Of a DNA stretch of 48,717 nt, positions 1-8,229 are shown piece after piece. Position 1 is the first letter of the stretch. Every line of letters starts with the position of its first letter. The notes beneath the pieces are model-generated. The model made no database searches and was not told where the DNA came from. It worked only from the letters and a program-made list of their open reading frames with translations. The position numbers were made by a program, and so were the translations under genes. Origin of the DNA: Lachnospiraceae bacterium (lineage in GTDB: Bacteria > Bacillota > Clostridia > Lachnospirales > Lachnospiraceae); NCBI GenBank assembly GCA_024695575.1, contig JAILHY010000143.1, forward strand, positions 1 to 48,717, written 5' to 3'.

Positions 1-474
1 CGGGATCATCAGCATGGCATGAGCCTTGTTCAAAAGCTCCGACTGCTTAACCTTAACTGCCATTAACTGATAGATTGTGTTAAAAGGCTGTTTCTGAATA
101 CCGGTGCGAGCATATAGCTCATCCTCTGGAATCGCTTTGTACACATCCTTATCGATGCCTTCGGTACGCGAATCCCTGTAGGCTACGGCAGGACCCAGCA
201 TCTTGTCATTTTCATCCAAAAGAACAAAGTCGACACCCCATGTGTCGATACCCACGGAAACAGGAATCTTGCCGATCTCTTTACACTTACGCATGCCCGT
301 AAGAATGCTCTTAAACAAAGAATCCGTATCCCAGATGAGAGTGCCGTTAACTTCCTTGTTGCCGTTCTCGAAGCGATAAATTTCCTCGGTTACCATGGTG
401 TTATTCTCGATATGGCTGAGGATATGACGTCCGGAGGATGCGCCTATATCTATGGCGAGATAATATTTTGACAT
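1..474 (-). CDS. rhaB: Rhamnulokinase, N-terminal part (3' end outside window)
   Basis: FGGY-family sugar kinase, expected to phosphorylate L-rhamnulose at C1 in the cytosol. The 158 visible residues start MSKYYLAIDIGASSGRHI, the phosphate-binding loop typical of rhamnulokinases, and continue with an ENGNKEVNGTLIWD stretch and a GVDTWGVDF-like segment (here SVGIDTWGVDFVLLD), both characteristic of RhaB. The start is the ATG at 474, and the gene runs off the left edge. It lies 29 bases downstream of the small basic protein and is the last visible gene of the microcompartment operon. It points to rhamnose as a substrate of the pathway. Other FGGY kinases such as fuculokinase are possible, but the DIGASSGR signature favours RhaB. 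Confidence 0.85.
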   Translation of the reverse strand, partial: MSKYYLAIDIGASSGRHILSHIENNTMVTEEIYRFENGNKEVNGTLIWDTDSLFKSILTGMRKCKEIGKIPVSVGIDTWGVDFVLLDENDKMLGPAVAYRDSRTEGIDKDVYKAIPEDELYARTGIQKQPFNTIYQLMAVKVKQSELLNKAHAMLMIP

Positions 475-503
475 ATAATGTACCTATCCTTGTATATGTT
501 GAT

Positions 504-731
504 TTACAGCAAATATACCGGCAGTTCATCCGTGATCGTGTAGATCTTCTGCCCCGTTACAGCTTTTGTTTCAGATTTAACTGCGGGTTGTTCCTTAACC
601 TGTTTATCTTCTGTCTTCACGGCAGCCTTCGGAGTCGTTTTCGCCTTTACCGCAGTCTTGGCAGGAGCCTTCGTAGGTGCAGCCTTCTTCGCGCCTTTAC
701 CGTTACTTCTGATAACACCTTCAAGCGACAT
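504..731 (-). CDS. Small Lys/Ala-rich basic protein of the microcompartment operon, unknown function
   Basis: A 75-residue protein that I do not recognise. A strong ribosome binding site (AAGGAGGAAG, about 5 bases before the ATG) and a position between the DeoR gene and rhamnulokinase make it a real gene. Residues 1-9 (MSLEGVIRS) are followed by a low-complexity region of about 48 residues rich in Lys, Ala, Thr and Pro, probably disordered and very basic. The C-terminus is an ordered-looking hydrophobic tail, QKIYTITDELPVYLL. The layout of disordered linker plus short conserved-looking tail resembles adaptor or scaffold peptides more than an enzyme. A role in cargo organisation, positioning or nucleic-acid binding is speculation. 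Confidence 0.75.
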   Translation of the reverse strand: MSLEGVIRSNGKGAKKAAPTKAPAKTAVKAKTTPKAAVKTEDKQVKEQPAVKSETKAVTGQKIYTITDELPVYLL

Positions 732-747
732 ATAAACTTCCTCCTTC

Positions 748-1515
748 TCACACGCCGGGATACTTAATCTCTATGTTCTTTTCCGCAAAGAAATCCATCC
801 ATTCATCGGAGGGTTTCGCATCCGTTACAACTATATCCACCCGGTTGCAATCGCATATCTGTGAAAAAGCAACCGTATCGAATTTCGAATTGTCAACCGC
901 CAGAATGTGAACCTTGGATGAATCAAGCATGGACTGCTTAACTTCCGAAAACAGCTCGTTTCCGTCGGTTATTCCCTTTCTCATATCAAATCCCTTGCAG
1001 GAAATGATGGCCTTGTCTGCGTTAAAAGAAAGAATGCTTTCTTTGGCACGGGCTCCCACCAAAGCAAGATAATTCTCGCGAAGAGTGCCGCCGGTTGAGA
1101 TTATGTCCCACCCGGGCTGATCCGCAAGTTCCGTCAGGACTTCGATGGAATTGGTAATGACTGTTAAGCGTTTCTTTGGTTTAAGAGCTGAAGCTATGGC
1201 AACACCCGTGGTTGAAGGATCGATAAAAATGTGATCTCCGTCGGAAATAAGTTCCGTCACAAGCTCCGCGATCTTTCTTTTGCCGTCGGTGTTTTTCTTT
1301 TTGCGGACGGTGAAAGGCATTTCCACGCCGCCGGATTCGTTTAACACCGCGCCGCCGTAACTCTTGATACAAAGGCCTTCCTTATCAAGCTTGTCAAGGT
1401 CACGCCGGATTGTTTCCTCGGAAACATCAAAAAGAAGGCTGAGTTCCGAGACTACCACCTTCCTGTCTTCCTGCAGTTTTTCAAGTATCAGTCGTTTTCT
1501 TTCCGCTGCCAGCAT
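748..1515 (-). CDS. DeoR-family transcriptional regulator
   Basis: 255-residue cytosolic repressor. An N-terminal DeoR helix-turn-helix is visible (LAAERKRLILEKLQEDRKVV, then VSEETIRRDLDKLDKEG), followed by a sugar-phosphate sensor domain with DGDHIFIDPSTTGVAIA and the ISTGGTLRENYLALVG motif. DeoR proteins of this kind usually bind a phosphorylated sugar intermediate and derepress the operon. The ATG at 1515 was chosen because it begins the HTH and follows GAGGATCTT; the frame stays open about 230 bases further upstream but overlaps the shell gene. It sits inside the operon, 7 bases after pduT. The 10-bp repeats upstream of the dehydratase promoter are its most likely operator, by inference. 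Confidence 0.88.
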   Translation of the reverse strand: MLAAERKRLILEKLQEDRKVVVSELSLLFDVSEETIRRDLDKLDKEGLCIKSYGGAVLNESGGVEMPFTVRKKKNTDGKRKIAELVTELISDGDHIFIDPSTTGVAIASALKPKKRLTVITNSIEVLTELADQPGWDIISTGGTLRENYLALVGARAKESILSFNADKAIISCKGFDMRKGITDGNELFSEVKQSMLDSSKVHILAVDNSKFDTVAFSQICDCNRVDIVVTDAKPSDEWMDFFAEKNIEIKYPGV

Positions 1516-1522
1516 AAGATCC

Positions 1523-2071
1523 TCACAGTATCTTGGCCCAAAGATTGCTGTCGGGGTTGGCGATGACGGAGGAATCAAGGAACATTCCGTTTTCGCCGAC
1601 AGAGGCTTTGGCCTTCTCGATGGCAGCTTCGCAAGCCGCCACTTCACCGGTAATGAGCATATATGATTTGCCGCACATGCCCTTGGCGATCCTGAGCTCG
1701 ATAAGATCAACAATGGCGGTCTTGGCTGCAACATCCGCTGCAACGATTATCGCACTGGCATCGTAGGTTTCAAGTACTCCGAGAGCCCTGGGATTCTCTA
1801 CATGAGTCGTTCCGTAAATAGCAGGGAAAATGGACTCATCCGGATTACCGAGGACAAAACTGTCGATGTACTCGTCGGGTCTTGTGGCCATGGCACGCTC
1901 TACAGCTGCCTTCACCGCCGAAAGCTCACCCGTTATCAGGGCAATATACTTTCCGGGGCAGACAGTTTCCGCTTCAAGCAGTTTAACGCTTGCTGTCTTA
2001 ACCATCTGATCCGCCGCCGTGATACCTGCCGACACCGTCTTAAATTCGATCATTCCGATTGCCTGAGACAT
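1523..2071 (-). CDS. pduT: Tandem-domain BMC shell protein, PduT-like
   Basis: 182-residue shell protein with two BMC domains (about residues 4-88 and 95-180), forming pseudohexameric trimers in the microcompartment shell. Start MSQAIGMIEF matches PduT closely. Cys38 in ETVCPGKYI aligns with the PduT cysteine that holds a 4Fe-4S cluster in the trimer pore, so the protein is expected to pass electrons across the shell. Its neighbour is the PduS-like flavin/Fe-S protein, the usual partner of PduT, 6 bases upstream. RBS AAGGAATAAAACCAC precedes the ATG. Confidence 0.9.
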   Translation of the reverse strand: MSQAIGMIEFKTVSAGITAADQMVKTASVKLLEAETVCPGKYIALITGELSAVKAAVERAMATRPDEYIDSFVLGNPDESIFPAIYGTTHVENPRALGVLETYDASAIIVAADVAAKTAIVDLIELRIAKGMCGKSYMLITGEVAACEAAIEKAKASVGENGMFLDSSVIANPDSNLWAKIL

Positions 2072-2077
2072 GTGGTT

Positions 2078-3400
2078 TTATTCCTTCTCTATAATAACGA
2101 ATCTTTCGTTTATTTCCAATACCCTGCCGCTAATGGAAGCGTGGATCCCGACGGATAATCCCGAAGCGGGAGTTGCGATACAGTCACCTTCTTTTACAAG
2201 GTCTCCGACCTTCACACAGGGGACTGCGGGTGCTCCTATATGCTGTGACAGCCCGATGGATACCCTGTTTGCGGGTACTATCGCATCATTAAGCCTTGCT
2301 TCTTTGTCATATTCGGATAATCCGAGGCGGGCCAGAAGCCTCTTGGTCGGAACCTTCCTGTATTCCCTTGCCTCGTTAACGGGCTTTGGTTCCTTGGGTA
2401 CGGGTTTGATCCCGTTCTTTCTCAGTTCACTCTTAACCTCCGCCATCATGGAACGGGGATTAAGTCCCTGGGGGCATGAGAAATTCTCACACAAACCGCA
2501 GGACGAACAGTACATTGTATTTAAAAAAGCTTCCGTATTACCTGCATCTCCGTTGGCCACCGCTCTCATAAACAGGTGAGGCTCGATGGGGTGTCCCAGA
2601 TTATGTCTGGGACAGAGATCCGTACAGGTCATACACTGGCAGCACGCGCTTGCGGCTCTCGCTTTAGCGATCTTAAAGTCCGTTTTTTTGCGCTGGACCA
2701 GCTTATGATCCCTCGGAAGCACTATTATCGCATTTGTAGTTTTGGTAACCGGATCGGCCGAAGATTTGAAACTTCCCATCATGGGACCGCCGATAAGGTA
2801 TACCGGATCATCCACAGTTACGCGACCTGCCGACTTTAAAGCATCGCCGATGCTCATGCCGACGGGCACTCTTACCGTAACGGGATCGGAAACCTCACCC
2901 ACTATGGTCACAAGCTTTGAAGTCACGGGATGATCATTTAACGCTCTGTAGGTGTTGTACATGGTCTCCACGTTAAACACCGCAACGCCCTGCTCTATGG
3001 GGATTCCGCCGGGACGAACGACTCTTCCCGTAGTCTCATAGATCAGAACAACCTCGTCACCTGCAGGGTAAGAGGATTTTAACTTCTTAACGGTGATGCC
3101 CTTAAACTCCGGAAGGATCGCCTCAATGGCATCCACGGTTTCCGCATACTCGGCCTTGATACCGATTATGGCGTTCTTGGCGTTTAAGGTTTCTTTTACA
3201 ATGGAGAATGCCTTAAGAATCTCGCGGCATTTCAGCAAAAGAAGCTGTCTGTGAAGCTTCAAAAGCGGTTCACACTCAGCACAGTTAAGAATTATAGTAT
3301 CAGCCTTGTCCGATAATTTACCGTATGTGGGAAAGCCGGCGCCACCTGCTCCGACTACTCCGTTTTCTCTTAGTATCTTACTGAGAGTTTCGATATCCAT
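2078..3400 (-). CDS. pduS: PduS-like flavin/iron-sulfur NADH dehydrogenase (RnfC-like)
   Basis: 440-residue electron-transfer protein related to RnfC and the NuoF fold. The N-terminal glycine-rich motif GVVGAGGAGFPTYGKL marks the nucleotide/flavin site. Two 4Fe-4S ligand sets follow, CCQCMTCTDLCP and CSSCGLCENFSCP. The C-terminus is a lipoyl/biotinyl-like barrel (VKVGDLVKEGDCIATP). In Pdu systems PduS recycles cofactors and donates or accepts electrons through PduT in the shell. Here, with a glycyl radical enzyme instead of B12, cobalamin reduction is not needed, so redox balancing of NADH is the likelier job. ATG at 3400 is favoured because MDIETLSKIL begins the domain. Confidence 0.88.
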   Translation of the reverse strand: MDIETLSKILRENGVVGAGGAGFPTYGKLSDKADTIILNCAECEPLLKLHRQLLLLKCREILKAFSIVKETLNAKNAIIGIKAEYAETVDAIEAILPEFKGITVKKLKSSYPAGDEVVLIYETTGRVVRPGGIPIEQGVAVFNVETMYNTYRALNDHPVTSKLVTIVGEVSDPVTVRVPVGMSIGDALKSAGRVTVDDPVYLIGGPMMGSFKSSADPVTKTTNAIIVLPRDHKLVQRKKTDFKIAKARAASACCQCMTCTDLCPRHNLGHPIEPHLFMRAVANGDAGNTEAFLNTMYCSSCGLCENFSCPQGLNPRSMMAEVKSELRKNGIKPVPKEPKPVNEAREYRKVPTKRLLARLGLSEYDKEARLNDAIVPANRVSIGLSQHIGAPAVPCVKVGDLVKEGDCIATPASGLSVGIHASISGRVLEINERFVIIEKE

Positions 3401-3407
3401 GGTACGT

Positions 3408-3680
3408 TTACTTGCTCCACTCCGGCGTAGGATCGTCAATGATACCAACGATGGCTGCATCTATGGGAGAGCCTTCCTGACCAGTACCGATACGGGCAGC
3501 GCTTCCTTGTGCCACAAGAACATATTCACCGATTCCGGCGCCTATGTTGTCGATGGCAACAACCTGTCTGTTTTCGCCGTTCATGATGCTTACTGGTTCA
3601 ATGATCATGAACTTGTTACCGATAAGATTATCCTGTTTACGCGTACTTACAACGCTTCCTGTTACTTTTCCGATGATCAT
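3408..3680 (-). CDS. eutN: EutN/CcmL-type BMC vertex protein
   Basis: 90-residue pentamer-forming protein that caps the vertices of the microcompartment shell. The start MIIGKVTGSVVSTRK and the middle DNIGAGIGEYVLVAQGSAAR are the standard EutN/PduN/CcmL signatures. Length fits the family (85-100 residues). The ATG overlaps the PduL stop codon (ATGA), indicating translational coupling. Confidence 0.92.
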   Translation of the reverse strand: MIIGKVTGSVVSTRKQDNLIGNKFMIIEPVSIMNGENRQVVAIDNIGAGIGEYVLVAQGSAARIGTGQEGSPIDAAIVGIIDDPTPEWSK

Positions 3681-4324
3681 ATTATGTAAACCAAATCTCC
3701 CTGCTTGATAGTGCTGGCATTTGCTTCGTCCGTGTCTATGTGCATCTCAAGCGTAAAGCTCTTGTCCACACGGATCTTAACATGTTCAAATACGGTACCG
3801 CGGTCATTCTCCGCACGCACACGTACGTAATCTCCGTCTTTCAGGTTGCATTTTGCTGCATCCTCCGGAGACATGTGGATGTGTCTTGCTGCGATTATGC
3901 AGCCTTCATTAAGATAAATGGCGCCTTTGGGCCCTACAATTGCTATAGGCGCAGACCCCTGCACATCACCCGATTCTCTCACGGGCACTGTGATGCCAAG
4001 CTTGCGCGCATCCGTCAGACTGATCTCTACCTGAGTCTTGCTCCGGGTAGGTCCCAGCACTCTGACATTTTCTATGGCTCTCAGCTTAAGCCCCACTATT
4101 GTGCAGCATTCTTCGGCGGCAAACTGTCCGCCCATAAGATCTTTCTTTTTGGTGAGCTTGTGTCCCGGTCCGAAAAGCGTTTCCACATCCTTTTCCGTTA
4201 AATGGATGTGACGGTTACTTACCCCTACAGGGACAGGAAAGCCCGTTGTATGGCCTTCCTGTTCCTTTATACAGGAGATAATCATCCGGGTTAAAGACTC
4301 AACGTCGATTCCCGTAGTGCTCAC
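3677..4324 (-). CDS. pduL: Phosphate propanoyltransferase PduL
   Basis: 215-residue BMC-type phosphotransacylase, converting propionyl-CoA plus phosphate to propionyl phosphate and CoA. This recycles CoA inside the shell and supplies acyl phosphate for ATP synthesis outside. Two PduL domains are seen with the metal-binding histidine motifs VSNRHIHLT and AARHIHMSP, followed by HIDTDEANAS near the C-terminus. The first 20 or so residues (GIDVESLTRMIISCIKEQE) form an amphipathic helix of the kind used as an encapsulation peptide. The start is a GTG with GGAGGACTACT in front of it. Confidence 0.93.
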   Translation of the reverse strand: MSTTGIDVESLTRMIISCIKEQEGHTTGFPVPVGVSNRHIHLTEKDVETLFGPGHKLTKKKDLMGGQFAAEECCTIVGLKLRAIENVRVLGPTRSKTQVEISLTDARKLGITVPVRESGDVQGSAPIAIVGPKGAIYLNEGCIIAARHIHMSPEDAAKCNLKDGDYVRVRAENDRGTVFEHVKIRVDKSFTLEMHIDTDEANASTIKQGDLVYII

Positions 4325-4355
4325 AGTAGTCCTCCGTTAACAAACCGAAATACAA

Positions 4356-4634
4356 TTATTTGATCTTCGGTAAAATAGCCTCAACATCGGTGTGAGGGCG
4401 AGGAATTACGTGCTGAGCAACGAGTTCACCAAGGCGAGCAGCGTTGGTAGCGCCTGCTTCTACTGCAGACTTAACTGCGCCTACATCTCCGCGAACCATA
4501 ACGGTTACGAGACCGGATCCGATCTTCTCGGTACCTACAAGGATTACGTTTGCAGCCTTGCACATGGTATCTGCAGCTTCGATAGCAGCTGTGAGACCTC
4601 TGGTTTCAACCATTCCTAAAGCTTCCTGTGTCAT
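4356..4634 (-). CDS. BMC-H shell protein, PduA-like
   Basis: 92-residue hexameric shell protein, a canonical single BMC domain. Start [20 protein letters not shown] and [18 protein letters not shown], with the pore segment KIGSG, match PduA/PduJ-type proteins. It ends [19 protein letters not shown] very strong RBS (TAGGAGGAAATC) suggests high expression, as expected for the main facet protein. It is the third of three consecutive BMC-H genes, separated from the previous one by 77 bases with no clear element beyond the RBS. Confidence 0.95.
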   Translation of the reverse strand: MTQEALGMVETRGLTAAIEAADTMCKAANVILVGTEKIGSGLVTVMVRGDVGAVKSAVEAGATNAARLGELVAQHVIPRPHTDVEAILPKIK

Positions 4635-4711
4635 TTTGATTTCCTCCTAAAAATGAAATTGATTTGGTTTTTAAGTTTATATTTCAACACCTGTACGGTG
4701 AAGAAAGCAGT

Positions 4712-5041
4712 TTATTCTCCGCCCTTTAAGAGCTCTGTGTAGAGGTCCTTGCCAAGGCGTTTGGCTGACAAAGCAACCATTTTCTTTATTTCGTCCGAAG
4801 GTGCGGGGATAACTCCGTATGCAGCCATTATGTGTCCGTTTACCTTCGTGATGTTGCAGGCCGCTTCAACCGCCGCTCTGCAATCTGAGACCTCACCCTC
4901 CACAATAAGGGTAACAAGCCTTCCTCCCAGCTTTCTTTCCCATGTAAGGAGCTTAACATTGCTTGCCTTACACATGGCATCCAGGGATTCGATGGCTGCC
5001 ACGACTCCGGATACTTCTATAAGTCCATATGATCCTGCCAT
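4712..5041 (-). CDS. BMC-H shell protein with C-terminal helix
   Basis: 109-residue single BMC-domain protein (MAGSYGLIEVSGVVAAIESL, pore region ERKLGGRLVTLIVEG). It diverges from the PduA-like neighbour. After the usual VIPAPSDEIKKM end it carries about 20 extra residues (LSAKRLGKDLYTELLKGGE) that look helical, possibly lining the lumen or binding cargo. RBS GGAAAGGGAAAG. It is 14 bases after the extended BMC-H gene. Confidence 0.9.
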   Translation of the reverse strand: MAGSYGLIEVSGVVAAIESLDAMCKASNVKLLTWERKLGGRLVTLIVEGEVSDCRAAVEAACNITKVNGHIMAAYGVIPAPSDEIKKMVALSAKRLGKDLYTELLKGGE

Positions 5042-5055
5042 TTTCTTTCCCTTTC

Positions 5056-5490
5056 CTAATTAGTATCGAAGCCGCAGATCTTAAGCATCTTGAGCGTATC
5101 TTCAACGGGCCTCGGAATAATGTGGCTCGTAACCACGCCGCTTACCTGTTCTGCCATTCTGCGTCCTGCTTCAACCGCTGCCGTTACATCCGAAACCGAG
5201 CCTCTGAACTTGATGGTAACAAGAAGAGGAACGGGAAGAGTATCGGCATTGGCCGGTTTGTTTTTATCAAAGGGTTCGAGGGTGACATTCGCTGCCTTGC
5301 AACCGGCATCTGCGGCCATAAAGGCACACACGAGGCCGTACACCTCAAGAAACCCTACTGCGCGGTCATCTACCGTTGTTTCTTCAACCTTTGACTGTCC
5401 CAGGAACTCGGGGGCTTCCGATCTGGTCTGTGTAAATGACCCGGACTGTTTGCTGTTGGCAGAAGTTTTCTTTTTCTTTGAATCAGCCAT
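5056..5490 (-). CDS. BMC-H shell protein with basic N-terminal extension
   Basis: 144-residue shell protein. Residues 1-42 form a Lys/Ser/Gln-rich, probably disordered extension (MADSKKKKTSANSKQSGSF and onward). Residues 43-140 are a BMC domain (RAVGFLEVYGLVCAFMAADA ... SHIIPRPVEDTLKMLK). The domain has an insertion before its second strand (PFDKNKPANADTLPVPLLV), near the pore loop. Extended BMC-H proteins occur in GRM-type loci; the extension may project from one face of the hexamer. It sits between the alcohol dehydrogenase and the other two BMC-H genes. Confidence 0.9.
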   Translation of the reverse strand: MADSKKKKTSANSKQSGSFTQTRSEAPEFLGQSKVEETTVDDRAVGFLEVYGLVCAFMAADAGCKAANVTLEPFDKNKPANADTLPVPLLVTIKFRGSVSDVTAAVEAGRRMAEQVSGVVTSHIIPRPVEDTLKMLKICGFDTN

Positions 5491-5506
5491 TACTTATATC
5501 TTTCCT

Positions 5507-6721
5507 TTAGTCTGCTACTACCGCGATTTTGAGGCCGGTTTGTGCTGCGGCTTTCTTGAACGCCTCATCCACCTGTGACAAAGGATATTTGTCGGTGATG
5601 AGTTCGCTAATGGGAAGGCCGATAGCCTTGGCTCCCTTAAGGAAGTCAAAGGTCGTAGCATAATCTCTCAAGGTGTATACCCAGCTTCCAACGATTGTAA
5701 GCTCCTTCGAGCAGATATCGAAGTGAGGATTGATGGTCGCGTCGCCGCCGTTTATAAAGAAACCAAGTTCGCAAAGGCCGCCGCCGTTACGTACGAATTT
5801 GTAAATGTTTGAATGGCCTGCAGGGCTTCCTGTACACTGGAATGCAAAATCCGCAAGATGTCCGCCGAATTTACTTTCAACGCCCTTAGCCATATCCTCG
5901 ATGCCGCTGTAATCCTTGAAATTAACGGTATCTGTTGCGCCAAGCTTCTTTGAGAACTCAAGACGCGCGGGATTTCCGTCTACAGTGATGATATTCTGTA
6001 CCCCCATAGTCTTAAGTACTGCAACGCAGATAAGACCGATGGGGCCGCAACCCTGAACAACAACTCTTGAATTAAACTTAAGGATTCCGGTACTCTTGGC
6101 TCTCTCTACAGCATGTACAAGCACTGCACAGGGCTCGATGAGGATTCTTGAATCGAGGTCAAGATCGGATACGTTAAAGAAAGTGGATCCGAGCGCTCCG
6201 CGAACAAGAATATAATCTGCAAACCAGCCGTTTGTGTGTACTCCGTCATCAGGGAGGAGTCCGTATACATCTGCACCGCCCACGTTCTTTTTGTTAAGGT
6301 CGAACATGGTGATATCGGGGTTATCCTTAAAGATCATGCAGGTTACAATCTTGTCGCCCACATGTACGTCCTTGCCGGCAGAGTCCTTGGTAACATTCTT
6401 ACCAAGCTTAACGATCTCACCGGTTCCCTCGTGTCCGAGAGCTACAGGGATGAGACCGAAAGGATCACGCTTATATTCGTGTGAATCGGTTCCGCAGATT
6501 CCGCAGCCTTCAACCTTTACAAGGATGTCGTCGTCGCCAACCTCAGGCATGGGGAATTCTTTAACTTCCATCTTGCCAAGCTCGGTGAGCATTGCAACAC
6601 GGGCCTTGGAAGGGATGGGGCCGGAAGCATGGGACACGGAGGATGTGGCTGCTCCGGTGCCGGAAAGGTTCGAAAGAACCTGCTTGACTATTGCTTCTAT
6701 TTGTTGATTACTGATATCCAT
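5507..6721 (-). CDS. Zinc-dependent alcohol dehydrogenase (MDR family) with N-terminal encapsulation peptide
   Basis: 404-residue medium-chain dehydrogenase. The catalytic zinc region GCGICGTDSHEY and GHEGTGEIVKLG and the Rossmann motif VQGCGPIGLICVAVLK are visible. Residues 1-20 (MDISNQQIEAIVKQVLSNL) are a predicted amphipathic encapsulation helix, then a Gly/Ser/Ala linker to about residue 38. It probably reduces propionaldehyde to propanol and may also reduce lactaldehyde to 1,2-propanediol, regenerating NAD+ in the lumen. ATG at 6721 is chosen (RBS GTGGAG); an upstream in-frame start lacks support. This MDR enzyme takes the place of the iron alcohol dehydrogenase found in Pdu operons. Confidence 0.9.
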   Translation of the reverse strand: MDISNQQIEAIVKQVLSNLSGTGAATSSVSHASGPIPSKARVAMLTELGKMEVKEFPMPEVGDDDILVKVEGCGICGTDSHEYKRDPFGLIPVALGHEGTGEIVKLGKNVTKDSAGKDVHVGDKIVTCMIFKDNPDITMFDLNKKNVGGADVYGLLPDDGVHTNGWFADYILVRGALGSTFFNVSDLDLDSRILIEPCAVLVHAVERAKSTGILKFNSRVVVQGCGPIGLICVAVLKTMGVQNIITVDGNPARLEFSKKLGATDTVNFKDYSGIEDMAKGVESKFGGHLADFAFQCTGSPAGHSNIYKFVRNGGGLCELGFFINGGDATINPHFDICSKELTIVGSWVYTLRDYATTFDFLKGAKAIGLPISELITDKYPLSQVDEAFKKAAAQTGLKIAVVAD

Positions 6722-6795
6722 ATTATTCTCCACTTTATTGAAACTATTTACTCCGTTCAAGCGGCACTCGGCCTGACATCTTCCTTCGAAAGATG

Positions 6796-8187
6796 TCATC
6801 TGATACACAGACTGTCTGACATTGTGCAGCGTCTTCTCTTGGTGAATGTAGCTGCGCTTGTAAGTCCCTCGCCGGTACGGCTTGCTATGGTGAATGTAGG
6901 GAAGCCTTCGCCTCCGAAACCAAGAGCTGCGTAACTGGGTCCGTTCTTTACAAGGATCGCAGTATCGATGGCACGTGCATATTCCGTGATACGATCAACG
7001 TTCTTTGAATGGATGTGAGCGCTGTGTCTGTTACCGTGCTCAAGCCATACAGCCTGTTCAACCGCATCCTTAAAGTCTTTGGCTCTTACGATACCAAGGA
7101 TCGGCATCATAAGCTCTGTAGTGATGAGAGGATGTTCCTTGGGGCCTTCGAAGATGATGCAGCGGGTTCCTTCGGGAGCCTTAACGCCTACCATCTCAAG
7201 AAGAACCTTGGCGCTTCGTCCCACGCACTTACGGTTAAGAGCGCCCTTTTCGGTGATAACGGTCTTAGCAAGCTTGTCCTGTACTTCTTTGGAAGCAAGG
7301 TAGCAACCGTTCTCCTCTATCATGTATTTCATAAGTTCATCGCAGATACTTGAAACTGCAACTACTTCTTTTTCAGCTATGCAGGGAAGATTGTTGTCAA
7401 AAGTACATCCGTTAACGATGTCCTTGGCTGCCTTCCTGATATCGGCTGTCTCGTCAACAAGTGCGGGAGGATTGCCTGCGCCTGCGCCGATACCTCTCTT
7501 GCCGCTTGAAAGTACTGCGGTAACAACTCCGGGACCGCCTGTAGCCACCAGAAGCGGAATGTCCTTGTGCTTCATCATGATGGCGCTTGAATCAAGTGTG
7601 GGATTCTCAACTGTAACTGCCACATTGTCGGGTCCACCTGCTTCCAGGGAAGCTTCGTTCACCAGATTGATGGCATACTGTGAAGTCCTGATGGCCTGGG
7701 GATGAGGGTTAAAAACAACCGTATTGCCGCCGGCTATCATTCCCATTGAGTTACAAAGAACCGTCTCACTGGGGTTGGTGCAGGGAGTGATGGCGCCGAT
7801 CACGCCAAAGGGTCCCATCTCAACCAGCGTAAGTCCTCTGTCTCCGGACCATGCAACAGTCTTGATATCCTCTGTTCCGGGAGTTTTTTCGGCTACAAGC
7901 AGGTGCTTTAAGATCTTGTCACCCACGTTGCCCATTCCGGTTTCTTCTACACCCATACGCGCGATGGTCTCGGCATTTTCCTTAATCTTACGGCGTATGA
8001 TGGATATTATCTTTTCTCTCTGATCCATGCTCATGACACGGACGATGCGCTGTGCTTCTTTTGCCTTCTCGATGGCAGTGTTCATATCATCAAACACACC
8101 GTGTCTTGCAGCTGAATCAGCTTTCAGATTAACTCTGGCGATTACCTCGCTTACTACAGCCTTTAACTGGCTTTCAGACATTTCCAT
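6796..8187 (-). CDS. pduP: CoA-acylating propionaldehyde dehydrogenase, PduP-like
   Basis: 463-residue aldehyde dehydrogenase that converts propionaldehyde, CoA and NAD+ to propionyl-CoA inside the shell. The first 18 residues (MEMSESQLKAVVSEVIARV) are a classic encapsulation helix. TPCTNPSETVLCNS, GPGVVTAVLSSGKRGIGAGA and the catalytic Cys269 in NNLPCIAEKE are seen, as in PduP/EutE. RBS AAGGAGACAGTC precedes ATG 8187; a second ATG two codons later is possible. It lies between the aldolase and the alcohol dehydrogenase, completing the aldehyde branch point. Confidence 0.93.
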   Translation of the reverse strand: MEMSESQLKAVVSEVIARVNLKADSAARHGVFDDMNTAIEKAKEAQRIVRVMSMDQREKIISIIRRKIKENAETIARMGVEETGMGNVGDKILKHLLVAEKTPGTEDIKTVAWSGDRGLTLVEMGPFGVIGAITPCTNPSETVLCNSMGMIAGGNTVVFNPHPQAIRTSQYAINLVNEASLEAGGPDNVAVTVENPTLDSSAIMMKHKDIPLLVATGGPGVVTAVLSSGKRGIGAGAGNPPALVDETADIRKAAKDIVNGCTFDNNLPCIAEKEVVAVSSICDELMKYMIEENGCYLASKEVQDKLAKTVITEKGALNRKCVGRSAKVLLEMVGVKAPEGTRCIIFEGPKEHPLITTELMMPILGIVRAKDFKDAVEQAVWLEHGNRHSAHIHSKNVDRITEYARAIDTAILVKNGPSYAALGFGGEGFPTFTIASRTGEGLTSAATFTKRRRCTMSDSLCIR

Positions 8188-8229
8188 GACTGTCTCCTTG
8201 AAAAAGAAAGTGTTATGTAAACCGACAAG

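Noticed and set aside
748-1743. Longer start for the DeoR regulator (76 extra residues)
   Set aside because: The extra part is read from the PduT gene in another frame and is full of Pro/Ser/Arg; the ATG at 1515 has a good RBS.
2070-2579. Plus-strand open frame of 169 codons across pduS
   Set aside because: It lies antisense to a well-conserved gene, has no RBS, and its protein is low-quality and unlike any family; a shadow frame.
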